Numbered from the stretch's first letter, positions 1-7,866 are shown. The stretch: DNA of 13,706 bases from Gammaproteobacteria bacterium (GCA_003645395.1 QNFC01000023.1:1-13706); one strand, 5' to 3'. Notes: generated from the letters alone by a model not told the origin. Translations and numbers: made by a program.

Positions 1-1638
1 AAATATGGCGGTACCGGTCTCGGCCTGACTATTTGTAATCGTCTGGTAACAATGATGGGTGGAACCGTTGGCGTCACCAGCGAGCCGGGCATCGGCAGTA
101 CCTTCTTTTTTGATGCTGAATTTTCGTTAGTCGACAGCCCGTCACAGCTGCAGGATCTGATTTCACCGAATTTACGCCGCCTACGGGTACTGCTGGCCGA
201 TGATCGCCCTTCCACACGGCAAGTCCTGCTTGAAATGCTGGAATCGTTTTCGTTTGAAGTAACCGCAGTGGCCTCCGGCACGGCGGCGCTAGCAGAACTC
301 AATCACGCCGCCACTGATCAGCCCAGCAACCCCTACCAGCTGGTGTTGATGGACTGGAACATGCCAGGAATGAACGGTGTGGAAGCCTGCCGGCTAATGC
401 ACCAGAACAGTACTCAGCCCCAGATACCCACCATCATCATGCTGACCGAACACGAGCAGGAACAGGCCAGGAACGCCGCAAACCAGGTCGACATAAATTG
501 CTTTCTGATCAAACCGGTCACCGCGACGACGTTATTTGAGACGGTCGAGCGAACCCTCTCTCCTGAACACGGCGGCTCGGTCACGCCAATGGGTCAACAA
601 GCACCGCCTGTGCCTCAGCTCCAGGGCACAAAAGTGTTAGTCGTGGAAGACAACCGCATTAACCAGCAGGTAGCGCAGGAACTGCTGGAAAAGGCCGGTA
701 TAGCGGTCCAGGTTGCCGATGACGGTGCCCGGGCGGTGAAAGCCATAATGAATAGCCCTTTCGACCTGGTGCTGATGGATTTGCAAATGCCGGATATGGA
801 CGGTTACCAGGCAACTCAAATAATTCGCAACGACCCCCGTTTTAAGAATCTGCCAATAGTAGCCATGACCGCCCACGCGCTGGCCGGAGCTCGGGAAAAA
901 TGTCTCGCCGCAGGCATGAACGATTACATCGCCAAACCTATCGATCCAGCAACCTTTTACGCTACGCTGACAAAATGGATTCGACTACAGAAACAGGCAT
1001 CAGCAGATAACACCGAGCTGACATTGGGTAAGACCGATTTTCCAGGTATTGACGCCACCGAAGGGCTACTTAGGGTGGGTGGAAATGTTGAATTGTATCA
1101 ACGCCTTCTGACAGAGTTCGTCGATGATCACGGGCAGGACGATGAAAAACTAACGACTATGCTGAGTGAAAACAATATCGATGACGCTCGAAGATTGGTG
1201 CACACTTTGCGTGGGGTAGCCGGCAATATCGGCGCTAGCAACCTGCAACGCCACAGCGCTGCGCTGGAGCAAGCACTCCTATCCGGCGCCCTTGTGGGTG
1301 AACTACAAAACCACCTGAGCGTCGAGTTGAGGTTTTTAATCCAGAGCCTTGACGACCTGCCGAAGATTGATAACGAGCTGCGCGCGCCAGCGTCCCTATC
1401 GGTCACGGATAGCGCCAGCTTTGGACCACTACTTAAAGATTTTGAACAAGCTCTAATAGAAGGCGACACTGACGCAAAACAGAAGTTGCAGTTGTGTAGG
1501 CCCTATCTTTACCAGAATACAGCGCAGGATCTGCTGAGTACCCTGGACAAACAGATCGCCCATTTTGATTACGATGATGCACTGCAAACATTGAGGAAAA
1601 TCATGGTCAACCTTCTGGATAACAAACAGCATGCTTAG
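1..1638 (+). CDS. Hybrid sensor histidine kinase, C-terminal part (HATPase end, REC, REC, HPt); 5' end outside window
   Basis: The reading frame is open from base 1, so the gene begins to the left of the window; the internal ATGs at 52 and 55 are not the start. Numbering codons from base 1, the first residues carry the G2 box of a histidine kinase ATPase domain (GGTGLGL). Receiver 1 spans about 61-187, with phospho-acceptor D118 in LMDWNMPG, a T in the switch position and a K in LIKP. Receiver 2 spans about 210-330, with D260 in LMDLQMPDMDG. An HPt domain lies at about 355-440, with H401 in the HTLRG motif. A further helical tail of about 100 residues follows. Both receivers have the complete acidic pair, Asp, Thr and Lys set, so both look able to take phosphate. 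By family knowledge such BarA/ArcB-like proteins pass phosphate His-Asp-His to a separate regulator. The sensor region and membrane segments are not in the window. The last 8 bases overlap the next kinase gene, so the two are probably co-transcribed and translationally coupled. Confidence 0.93.
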   Translation, partial: KYGGTGLGLTICNRLVTMMGGTVGVTSEPGIGSTFFFDAEFSLVDSPSQLQDLISPNLRRLRVLLADDRPSTRQVLLEMLESFSFEVTAVASGTAALAELNHAATDQPSNPYQLVLMDWNMPGMNGVEACRLMHQNSTQPQIPTIIMLTEHEQEQARNAANQVDINCFLIKPVTATTLFETVERTLSPEHGGSVTPMGQQAPPVPQLQGTKVLVVEDNRINQQVAQELLEKAGIAVQVADDGARAVKAIMNSPFDLVLMDLQMPDMDGYQATQIIRNDPRFKNLPIVAMTAHALAGAREKCLAAGMNDYIAKPIDPATFYATLTKWIRLQKQASADNTELTLGKTDFPGIDATEGLLRVGGNVELYQRLLTEFVDDHGQDDEKLTTMLSENNIDDARRLVHTLRGVAGNIGASNLQRHSAALEQALLSGALVGELQNHLSVELRFLIQSLDDLPKIDNELRAPASLSVTDSASFGPLLKDFEQALIEGDTDAKQKLQLCRPYLYQNTAQDLLSTLDKQIAHFDYDDALQTLRKIMVNLLDNKQHA

Positions 1639-3256
1639 CAACTTGACTGAAACACCCAGAATTCTAGCGGTCGATGACGAGCGCCACCATCTCAATATTA
1701 TTGTCGAATTACTCAGTAGTGACTACAAAGTAATTGCCGCCAAAAGTGGTGAGAAGGCATTGGAAATTGCGGCCTCAGAAACACCCCCAGACCTGATCCT
1801 CCTGGACATATTAATGCCAGAGATGGATGGCTATGAGGTCTGCAAAAGACTCAAACAAAACGAGCAGACCCGCGATATTCCAGTCATTTTCCTCACCATT
1901 AAAAGTGACGTTGCCGACGAAACCCACGGTTTTGAAATGGGTGCCGTGGATTACATTGCCAAACCCTTTAGCCCACCGATTGTCCGCGCCCGCATACGCA
2001 CGCATCTGGCTCTAAATCATGCTTTGGTTGAACTCGGCCGGCAAAATGAGCAACTTGAAATTGAGGTGGTTAAACGTACCAAAAAAATACGCCAGGCCCA
2101 CAAAACCAGTGAACGCCTGCAAATTCAACTGCAGCAAGCACAAAAAATGCAGTCTATCGGTTTGCTGACTAACGGCATCGCTCACGATTTCAACAATTTC
2201 CTATCCGTAACAACCGGGTTTACTGAGCTCGCATTGCAACGACCCGTGGCGGCCGAAGACGAAACCCTCCGTCGCTATCTTCACCAGATTTCCGAGGCCA
2301 GCGAGCGCGCCAGTAAACTGGTCCAACAACTGCTGGCCTTTAGTCGCGGCGCATCCACCACTGGTCAACCGCTGGAGCTCGCACCGGTCGTTACAGACGC
2401 AGTCAATCTAATGCAACCTATTCTGCCGTCAACGATCAGCATAGAAACCGACCTGAATGACCACCTGCCTGCCATTGTGGCGGACAAGGTACAACTGTGC
2501 CAGGTGATCATGAACCTTTGCATTAACGCCCGCGACGCGATGAAAAATAGTGGGAAGTTAATGGTAAGAATTGTGTACGGGCATTCGATTAACGAGGTTT
2601 GCACCGCCTGTGGAAAAACGATTCATGGGGATTTTATCGAGCTGGTCGTCGAGGACGATGGCCCTGGAATCAGCCCAGACCTGATCAACGCTATTTTTCA
2701 GCCACTGGTTTCCAGCAAGGAGATCGGCGAGGGTTCGGGTATGGGGCTCGCTATAGTTGACGAAATTGTTCACAGCCATCACGGTCATATTTTGCTGCAG
2801 AGCCAACCAGAAGCCGGCACGACCTTCAGGATACTGTTTCCACCCGCTGTTGCCGCAGCGAAGATTGAATCCGATGAAATCAGCCTGGAATCACTGGCCA
2901 CAAAAAACGGCCACATCCTTGTCGTATGTGACGATGTTAGTCTGGCCCTCTTGCTAAGAGAATATTTAGGTGACGCTGGATACCGTGTGACCGTCCAAAA
3001 TAACGCTGAAAAAACGCTGGCGACAATCAATACCGTACCCAGTAATTTTGATCTAGTAATTATCGATCACTCCTTGCCAAACCTGGATGGATTGATACTC
3101 GCCAGAGAGGTTGCTCAACTAATGATCCATTTACCGGTGATTGTCTGCACCAGCGATAGCAGCTCCATTGTTAACATAGACAACACGGTTTTTTTAGCCC
3201 GACCATTTGGCAACGAAAAATTGATGGGTGCCATCCACTCTTTAGCTCTACACTAA
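1631..3256 (+). CDS. Hybrid histidine kinase with N-terminal and C-terminal receivers (REC-HisKA-HATPase-REC)
   Basis: This 541-residue protein starts at an ATG inside the end of the preceding kinase gene (8-base overlap ATGCTTAG). Domains in order: a canonical receiver (1-125, phospho-Asp D59, Lys in AKPF); a coiled-coil linker (about 135-175); a dimerisation/phosphoacceptor domain of the AHDFNN type with H185; an ATPase domain with N box (N295, N299), G1 box DDGPGI (about 342-347) and G2 box GSGMGLAIV; and a second receiver (about 428-541) with D479. There are no membrane segments, so it is cytoplasmic and probably takes its input through receiver 1, plausibly from the neighbouring hybrid kinase. 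Two oddities: a CTAC (CxxC) pair at C324/C327 just before the G1 box, and Arg (R524, in ARPF) where receivers normally carry the invariant Lys, so the last receiver may signal weakly or act as a regulatory docking domain. No output DNA-binding domain is present. The family assignment is secure; the stimulus is unknown. Confidence 0.93.
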   Translation: MLSNLTETPRILAVDDERHHLNIIVELLSSDYKVIAAKSGEKALEIAASETPPDLILLDILMPEMDGYEVCKRLKQNEQTRDIPVIFLTIKSDVADETHGFEMGAVDYIAKPFSPPIVRARIRTHLALNHALVELGRQNEQLEIEVVKRTKKIRQAHKTSERLQIQLQQAQKMQSIGLLTNGIAHDFNNFLSVTTGFTELALQRPVAAEDETLRRYLHQISEASERASKLVQQLLAFSRGASTTGQPLELAPVVTDAVNLMQPILPSTISIETDLNDHLPAIVADKVQLCQVIMNLCINARDAMKNSGKLMVRIVYGHSINEVCTACGKTIHGDFIELVVEDDGPGISPDLINAIFQPLVSSKEIGEGSGMGLAIVDEIVHSHHGHILLQSQPEAGTTFRILFPPAVAAAKIESDEISLESLATKNGHILVVCDDVSLALLLREYLGDAGYRVTVQNNAEKTLATINTVPSNFDLVIIDHSLPNLDGLILAREVAQLMIHLPVIVCTSDSSSIVNIDNTVFLARPFGNEKLMGAIHSLALH

Positions 3257-3556
3257 AATTCGCGAAGATTCCTCGTACCCCCGCAACAAGAGTAGCTAGC
3301 AGTGATCGTGCTGGGTTGAGCCGCGCCCTTTTCGCTCACCAACTAAGATTAATGTGGTGGCAGCTCGACCGATCCGGACCGAATCCAGATCCTGCCAACC
3401 GAAAAAGCGCCCAGCCAAGTTAAACTATCCTTAAATTGACCGTCTTAAATACTCCTGACCCCCGAAACAGATGCCGAAGCCTCTAGCCTCGAATCCCATC
3501 ATTATCGCTGCGCATCGCCCGATTCTCCCACTACATCTAGTTAAGAAGTGCCTTAA
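3257..3556. other. 300-base gap without a recognisable gene
   Basis: No convincing coding frame, tRNA or repeat was found. A weak hairpin (CTAGCA, 7-base loop, TGCTGG; 3296-3314) follows the kinase gene by 40 bases but has no T tract, so it is a poor terminator candidate. A TTGACC at 3436-3441 resembles a -35 box, but no -10 box sits at the right distance. Any promoter of the downstream ligase/deacylase pair must lie here, because the gap separates it from the kinase genes on the same strand, but I could not place it. Confidence 0.5.
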
Positions 3557-5044
3557 GTGAACATGTCGGTTGATCGCGATGAATTTAGTGCGGATGAGTA
3601 CCGGCACTTCTCGCAGCGAGTGCGGCAGAACCTCGACGCCCTTAGTATTCTGCTAAAACGGCCTGGCTTTGGGGTCGGGCCTGCCAGCTTCGGAGCCGAG
3701 CTGGAGGTATATATCATCGACCAGGCGGGCCACGTTGCACCGCTTAACGACCAGATAATCGCAGCCTGCAACGATGAACAGTTGCAGCCAGAACTCAATC
3801 GATTCAATCTCGAATACAACCTCAGCGCGGTACCGGCAGCCGGCAGCCCGTTTCACACGCTCGAAACTGAGACAAACCAGGCACTCGATCAGCTCACTGC
3901 AGCCGCGTCACAACACCAGGCCCGCATCGTACCGATTGGAATTTTGCCAACACTGCGTGAACAGGACCTCTCTGCCAGCGCTATGACCGATCAACCCCGT
4001 TACCGGGCGCTTTCGAAGGGATTGCTGGCCATGCGCGGCGGGCCGTTCAAAATTGAGATTGCTGGCGCCGAACCCCTCTCACTGACGACCCATGATGTAA
4101 CTCTTGAGGGGGCTAACACCTCATTTCAGGTGCACTGGCGGGTAAACCCGGCGCAGTTTTGCAACACCTTCAACGCCATACAGATGCTTACTCCACTAGC
4201 GCTTGCGATTGGCGCCAACTCACCCACGCTGCTCGGGCATCAATTGTGGGACGAGACGCGCATCGCCCTGTTTAAGCAGAGTATCGATTATCGCAACCAC
4301 CTGGAAGGTAACTGGCAGCCACCTTCCAGAATTCCCTTCGGTTTTGGCTGGGTAAGATCTGGCCCCCTTGAGCTGTTTGCCGAAAGTAGCGCGCTCTACC
4401 CGCCCTTGCTACCAATAGTGGGTGACGAAGATAGCCTGGCGATAGTGCAGGATGGCGGTATCCCCAAGTTAAATGAACTGCGCATGCATCACAGCACAGT
4501 CTGGCCCTGGAATCGGGCGATTTACGATCACGCGGACGGCGGGCACCTGCGCATTGAAATGCGCGCCCTGCCTGCTGGGCCCACTGCCAGGGATATGACC
4601 GCCAACGCCGCATTGCTGATCGGCGCCGCAGAAATACTCCAGCACCAAATGGAACAACTCATGCCAGCGCTGCCCTACCGCTACGCCGAGCACAATTTCT
4701 ACGCCGCGGCCAAATTTGGACTCGACGCTAAATTGATCTGGCCAAGCACTGACCAGAGCACCCTCAATGAAACATCTGTAGTAGAGATCATTCAGCAAAT
4801 ATTGCCGATGGCCCGGGACGGCCTCGGCGAGCTAGGCGTGATAGACGATGAAATCACCCGAGTTTTAACGCCCATCGAAGGCCGACTCTCTAGCGGCATC
4901 ACCGGTGCCCGCTGGCAACGCCGCATGCTCGAACGTCTGGATACTGCCAACGACCGCCCGCAGGCCTGCACGGGGCTGCTTGAAAACTACATCCGGGAAT
5001 TTAACAGTGGCCGCACGGTGGCCGATTGGAGCGACAGACCTTGA
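3557..5044 (+). CDS. Carboxylate-amine ligase, GCS2 (glutamate-cysteine ligase-like) family
   Basis: This protein of about 495 residues matches the GCS2 ligase fold, in which ATP activates a carboxylate as an acyl phosphate that is then joined to an amine. Visible marks are GAELEVY at 46-52 (metal and ATP-binding acidic residues E48, E50), NRFNLEYNLS at 81-90, NTSFQVHWRV at 187-196 and HLRIEMRALPAGPT at 330-343. The last two resemble the substrate and ATP-binding strands of EgtA, YbdK and plant-type GshA relatives. It is cytoplasmic, with no signal or membrane segment. The start is uncertain: GTG at 3557 has a weak AAGAAG sequence upstream, and ATG at 3563 gives a protein only two residues shorter. 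The stop overlaps the TTG start of a zinc deacylase gene, so the two products probably work together. Annotation pipelines tend to call such proteins glutamate-cysteine ligase, but the true acid and amine substrates cannot be read from sequence. Confidence 0.85.
   Translation: MNMSVDRDEFSADEYRHFSQRVRQNLDALSILLKRPGFGVGPASFGAELEVYIIDQAGHVAPLNDQIIAACNDEQLQPELNRFNLEYNLSAVPAAGSPFHTLETETNQALDQLTAAASQHQARIVPIGILPTLREQDLSASAMTDQPRYRALSKGLLAMRGGPFKIEIAGAEPLSLTTHDVTLEGANTSFQVHWRVNPAQFCNTFNAIQMLTPLALAIGANSPTLLGHQLWDETRIALFKQSIDYRNHLEGNWQPPSRIPFGFGWVRSGPLELFAESSALYPPLLPIVGDEDSLAIVQDGGIPKLNELRMHHSTVWPWNRAIYDHADGGHLRIEMRALPAGPTARDMTANAALLIGAAEILQHQMEQLMPALPYRYAEHNFYAAAKFGLDAKLIWPSTDQSTLNETSVVEIIQQILPMARDGLGELGVIDDEITRVLTPIEGRLSSGITGARWQRRMLERLDTANDRPQACTGLLENYIREFNSGRTVADWSDRP
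5028..5031 (+). promoter_or_regulatory. Shine-Dalgarno GGAG deciding the TTG start at 5041
   Basis: GGAG lies 9 bases before TTG 5041, inside the end of the ligase gene. The frame has no ATG near its beginning; other possible starts are TTG 5026, which would precede this site, and GTG 5056. The site favours TTG 5041, which makes the TTGA start/stop overlap. Confidence 0.6.
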
Positions 5045-6069
5045 CTGCAACCGATGTGACCATTCATCACTTTGATAGTGAAGATTTATACCCAGTTAGC
5101 GAGAACATCGACGGTTTTCTGCAGCAACTTGGTGGACCCGCCTGGATTCACATTAAAGGAGAAAACAGCCAGCGCACCCGGGTGGTCACCACCCTGTTGC
5201 ATGGCAACGAACCCTCTGGCTCTATCGCCCTTCATCGATGTCTGCTGGAAGGTAAAAAACCGGTTGTCGATCTACATTGCTTCATTGCATCAACCGAAGC
5301 GGCACTCACTCCACCCCTGTTTACCCAGCGATCATTACCCGGCCACGCTGACCTGAATCGCTGCTTTCAGGAGCCCTTTGAAGGTGTTGAAGGCAGCATT
5401 GCCAGACAATGTCTTGAACATATCGAGAAACTTGCCCCGGAGGCGGTGATCGATATTCACAACACCTCCGGCGACGGGCCTGCGTTCGGTGTCAGTGCCT
5501 ATGAAAAGACAGCTCATAACGCCCTCGCCGCCTGTTTTACCCATCGAATGGTTATCACCGACCTACGCTTCGGCGCACTGCTTGAAGCGACTCGGGAGGA
5601 CCTGCATATCGTCACCGTCGAGTGCGGCGGCAACCAGGAATCCAGCTCCCATCAACTTGCCTACGACGGCCTCTGTCGCTACCTGCTGACGGATGACTTA
5701 TACAGTGCTGACCTTTCCCGCGAGATACTCGAACTGCTCAAACACCCGCTACGGCTAGAGCTCGCCGCCGGCTCATCACTGACGCACCACGATCAGAAAA
5801 AACCGGGGTTTGATGTCACCGTTGCAGAGGATATTGAGCAGCATAACTTTGGTGAGGTCACCAGTGAAACTACTCTCGGCTGGCTGGGCGATAAAGGGCT
5901 GGACGCACTGACTGTAAACGCCCCACAGGACAAGAATCTGATTCGCCATTACTTCACTGAACAGCAGAGCAGGCTCGTACCGAAGATACCGCTGAAACTG
6001 TTCATGGCGACCCCAAACCCTGAAATAGCCGCCAGTGATTGCCTCTGCTATTTCGTGACCGCCGAATAG
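5041..6069 (+). CDS. Zinc-dependent deacylase, succinylglutamate desuccinylase/aspartoacylase (AstE/AspA) family
   Basis: This 342-residue protein belongs to the M14-like zinc hydrolases that remove acyl groups from N-acyl amino acids or related amides. The zinc ligands are visible: H54 and E57 in HGNEPSG, and H140 in VIDIHNTSG. R107 in ADLNR is the usual carboxylate-binding Arg, and E194 in VTVECGG is the likely catalytic base. The C-terminal 120 residues form the family's beta-rich cap domain. It is cytoplasmic. TTG 5041 is the preferred start, giving a 4-base TTGA overlap with the stop of the GCS2-type ligase, a classical arrangement for translational coupling; TTG 5026 and GTG 5056 are alternatives. 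None of the arginine succinyltransferase pathway genes (astA, B, C, D) is nearby, so arginine catabolism is unlikely. A ligase paired with a hydrolase suggests biosynthesis or turnover of an amide-linked metabolite. The substrate is unknown. Confidence 0.85.
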   Translation: MTATDVTIHHFDSEDLYPVSENIDGFLQQLGGPAWIHIKGENSQRTRVVTTLLHGNEPSGSIALHRCLLEGKKPVVDLHCFIASTEAALTPPLFTQRSLPGHADLNRCFQEPFEGVEGSIARQCLEHIEKLAPEAVIDIHNTSGDGPAFGVSAYEKTAHNALAACFTHRMVITDLRFGALLEATREDLHIVTVECGGNQESSSHQLAYDGLCRYLLTDDLYSADLSREILELLKHPLRLELAAGSSLTHHDQKKPGFDVTVAEDIEQHNFGEVTSETTLGWLGDKGLDALTVNAPQDKNLIRHYFTEQQSRLVPKIPLKLFMATPNPEIAASDCLCYFVTAE

Positions 6070-6097
6070 ACCCTATATCAATGCTCACCAGCAAAAC

Positions 6098-6114
6098 CAA
6101 CTGATTTTCAGTTG
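6098..6114. terminator. Hairpin between convergent genes, possible bidirectional terminator
   Basis: A perfect 7-bp stem CAACTGA / TCAGTTG with a 3-base TTT loop lies directly against the stop codon of the minus-strand vWA-FHA gene and 28 bases past the deacylase stop. Read on the minus strand the stem is followed by GGTTTTG, a short T run, so termination is more credible in that direction. On the plus strand no T tract follows. Confidence 0.5.
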
Positions 6115-7566
6115 CTACAAAACCCCACTATCGTCAGCTCGAGGCAACCCAAACTCAATGGTCTCCTCACCTACATCCATATCCGGTAGGTGAAAGACAA
6201 ACCGAAACCGCCCAAGCCCGATTACGTCACCATTCTTCATATAAGTGTCATGTTCTACCTTTTTATCATTCACAAAAGTCTCGTTAGCACTGTTCTGGTC
6301 TGAAATCCAATAGGCTAAATCTCGGTAGTGAATAACGGCGTGGCGTCGACTGATTGTTGCATCGTCAATGACGATGAAATGCTCGCCCTGGTCAACGCTC
6401 CCCCGCAATCGCCCGATAATCGTCGTCCCCTCGGCAACCGGCAGTTCCTTCTGGCCACTCACTCCACTCTCGTCAACTAAATACGCCCCATGGCCAATAT
6501 CAATATCAAGAGCACTGACTGGCATCACTGCTGCTACATCATCGTTTTCTGTATCGTCCTGAGGAAAAATGAATAGGTCGTCGTCATCGACTGGAATCGC
6601 TGCCTGCTGATTTCTATTTTTTGACCGCCGATACCCAAGCAGCACTAGAGCAACAATCACCAGCAGACTAACCAGGGCAACTGAATTCCAGTAACCACCG
6701 TTATCCGATTGAATTTGTTCAACTGGCTCGACTAAACCCGCAGCCTCCTCCTCACTACTCGCTGAATCTATCTCCACCACATCTGGTGGATCAATCGCTT
6801 CAACCGCGTCAACGGATAATTCGCTTTCCACCATTGGCATCATCGTCACCACTATGACCGGTTCGAGCTCTACCTCTACCGGCACTAGCTCTACTGGCTC
6901 GGTCAGTGATTCGACCGGGGACTCAACCGTAATCAGCTGCCCCATAATTTCGTTGAACGTAGCATCGAGTTTGTCTGCCTCCACCACCCTGAAGTAGCTG
7001 GCATTAGTCTTTGCGGCGAGTGTCTGAATCAAACTAAAGTCCGCCTGATCAGAAAAAGCCACACCGAATATCTTGATTCCCTCAGCCACGGCCTGGTCGG
7101 CAAGCGGGCCCTTGGCCCAACGGACTGCCTCCTGATCGTCCGCGCTATCGCCAGTGTCGACAAGACCATCCGTAAGAAACAGAATCGATTTACTTGCCTC
7201 AGCCCTGCCCTCGTGAATCAATTCGTATATCGCCCGCTCAATCGCCGCTGGGCTATTGGTCCATTGCCCCCGGTAATCAATCATCGACAGCGCCGCCTGT
7301 AACGTCTCGTTGTCCAGAGCTGTCCGTGCCGTCAGCGGTAAAACAATCCTCACCGATTCATCAAAAATTAGCAGGGAAGCTCGATCATCAGGTGCCAGAT
7401 GTTGAATAAAGTTGTGAACCGCCTGTGGGGCCAGTTGCTCAGCATCATTTTTTTTCATGCTGCCGGAGTTGTCGACAACCAGAACAACATCGTTAACTGG
7501 CAGATCTGCTGCGGACACAACAGCGCTTATTAACAACGCCATCGCTATCAGTACATTTGCTTTCAT
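6115..7566 (-). CDS. Membrane-anchored vWA-FHA protein (periplasmic von Willebrand A domain, cytoplasmic FHA domain)
   Basis: With the ATG at 7566 the protein has 483 residues. Domains in order: a signal peptide (1-20, Lys then a hydrophobic core ending VVSAA); a vWA domain (about 25-210) with the MIDAS motif DNSGSM (D32, S34, S36), T103 and the LTDG strand at 131-134; an acidic Pro/Val/Glu-rich linker (about 212-290); one membrane helix (about 293-311) followed by RRSKNR, which places the C-terminus inside; and an FHA domain (about 380-462) with IGR (R386), ISRRHA (S406) and NETFVN. The inferred role is to link a metal-dependent protein contact in the periplasm to recognition of a phosphothreonine protein in the cytoplasm. 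No Ser/Thr kinase or phosphatase gene, the usual FHA partner, is in the window. A GTG at 7587 would add seven residues, but GGGA 6 bases before ATG 7566 and the signal peptide favour the ATG. It is transcribed alone, convergent to the deacylase gene. Confidence 0.88.
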   Translation of the reverse strand: MKANVLIAMALLISAVVSAADLPVNDVVLVVDNSGSMKKNDAEQLAPQAVHNFIQHLAPDDRASLLIFDESVRIVLPLTARTALDNETLQAALSMIDYRGQWTNSPAAIERAIYELIHEGRAEASKSILFLTDGLVDTGDSADDQEAVRWAKGPLADQAVAEGIKIFGVAFSDQADFSLIQTLAAKTNASYFRVVEADKLDATFNEIMGQLITVESPVESLTEPVELVPVEVELEPVIVVTMMPMVESELSVDAVEAIDPPDVVEIDSASSEEEAAGLVEPVEQIQSDNGGYWNSVALVSLLVIVALVLLGYRRSKNRNQQAAIPVDDDDLFIFPQDDTENDDVAAVMPVSALDIDIGHGAYLVDESGVSGQKELPVAEGTTIIGRLRGSVDQGEHFIVIDDATISRRHAVIHYRDLAYWISDQNSANETFVNDKKVEHDTYMKNGDVIGLGRFRFVFHLPDMDVGEETIEFGLPRADDSGVL

Positions 7567-7866
7567 CAATTTTCCCACAAGGCGCACAAAGATATCCCTA
7601 AGAACCTGCTCGGCACATACTTCACCGAAAAATTAGTTCCACAGCCGTAAATAGCTAATACTAAGGCTATAAGCAGCAGCTGACCACCGCCAATCACTAA
7701 TCTTAATTCGGCAGCAACATAACAATCATTACCGTCCCGCCAACTCGGACATTTTCCCCGTGACCACTCCGAGCAGCCCTTAACCAAAACTGGCAAACTC
7801 CTATCACAACCCGTTAATCAGCCTTTCCCTCAATAGCCCCACCACTGCCCTGCCTGAGGAAGAATC
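7567..7866. other. 300-base divergent intergenic region
   Basis: This stretch must hold the promoters of the vWA-FHA gene (minus) and the GST-like gene (plus). It is AT-rich around 7635-7735, but no promoter pair with good -35 and -10 boxes and spacing stood out. A minus-strand open frame of 76 codons from a TTG at 7796 ends in a TGATG junction with the vWA-FHA start; it is treated as doubtful. The only firm element is GAGGA at 7856-7860, the ribosome-binding site of the downstream gene, 6 bases before its ATG. Confidence 0.5.
7573..7576 (-). promoter_or_regulatory. Shine-Dalgarno GGGA for the vWA-FHA gene
   Basis: Read on the minus strand, GGGA ends 6 bases before ATG 7566. It supports this ATG over the upstream in-frame GTG at 7587, which would put seven extra residues ahead of the signal peptide. 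Confidence 0.55.

Noticed and set aside
3430..3470. Sigma70 promoter at TTGACC 3436-3441
   Set aside because: No TATAAT-like sequence lies 16-18 bases downstream.
3470..3540. A CTCGAATCC string resembling a tRNA T-loop
   Set aside because: The flanking bases do not form a T stem, and no acceptor, D or anticodon arms can be drawn.
5041..6069. Annotation as astE of the arginine succinyltransferase pathway
   Set aside because: No astA, astB, astC or astD is adjacent and the partner is a GCS2 ligase; only family membership is supported.
7566..7796. Minus-strand open frame of 76 codons from a TTG, ending in a TGATG junction with the vWA-FHA start and containing a hydrophobic stretch (LLLIALVLAIYGCG)
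   Set aside because: The TTG start has no convincing ribosome-binding site, the protein resembles no family I know, the Trp/Cys-rich N-terminus looks like translated non-coding DNA, and the junction may be chance. It would be worth keeping only if conserved in relatives.
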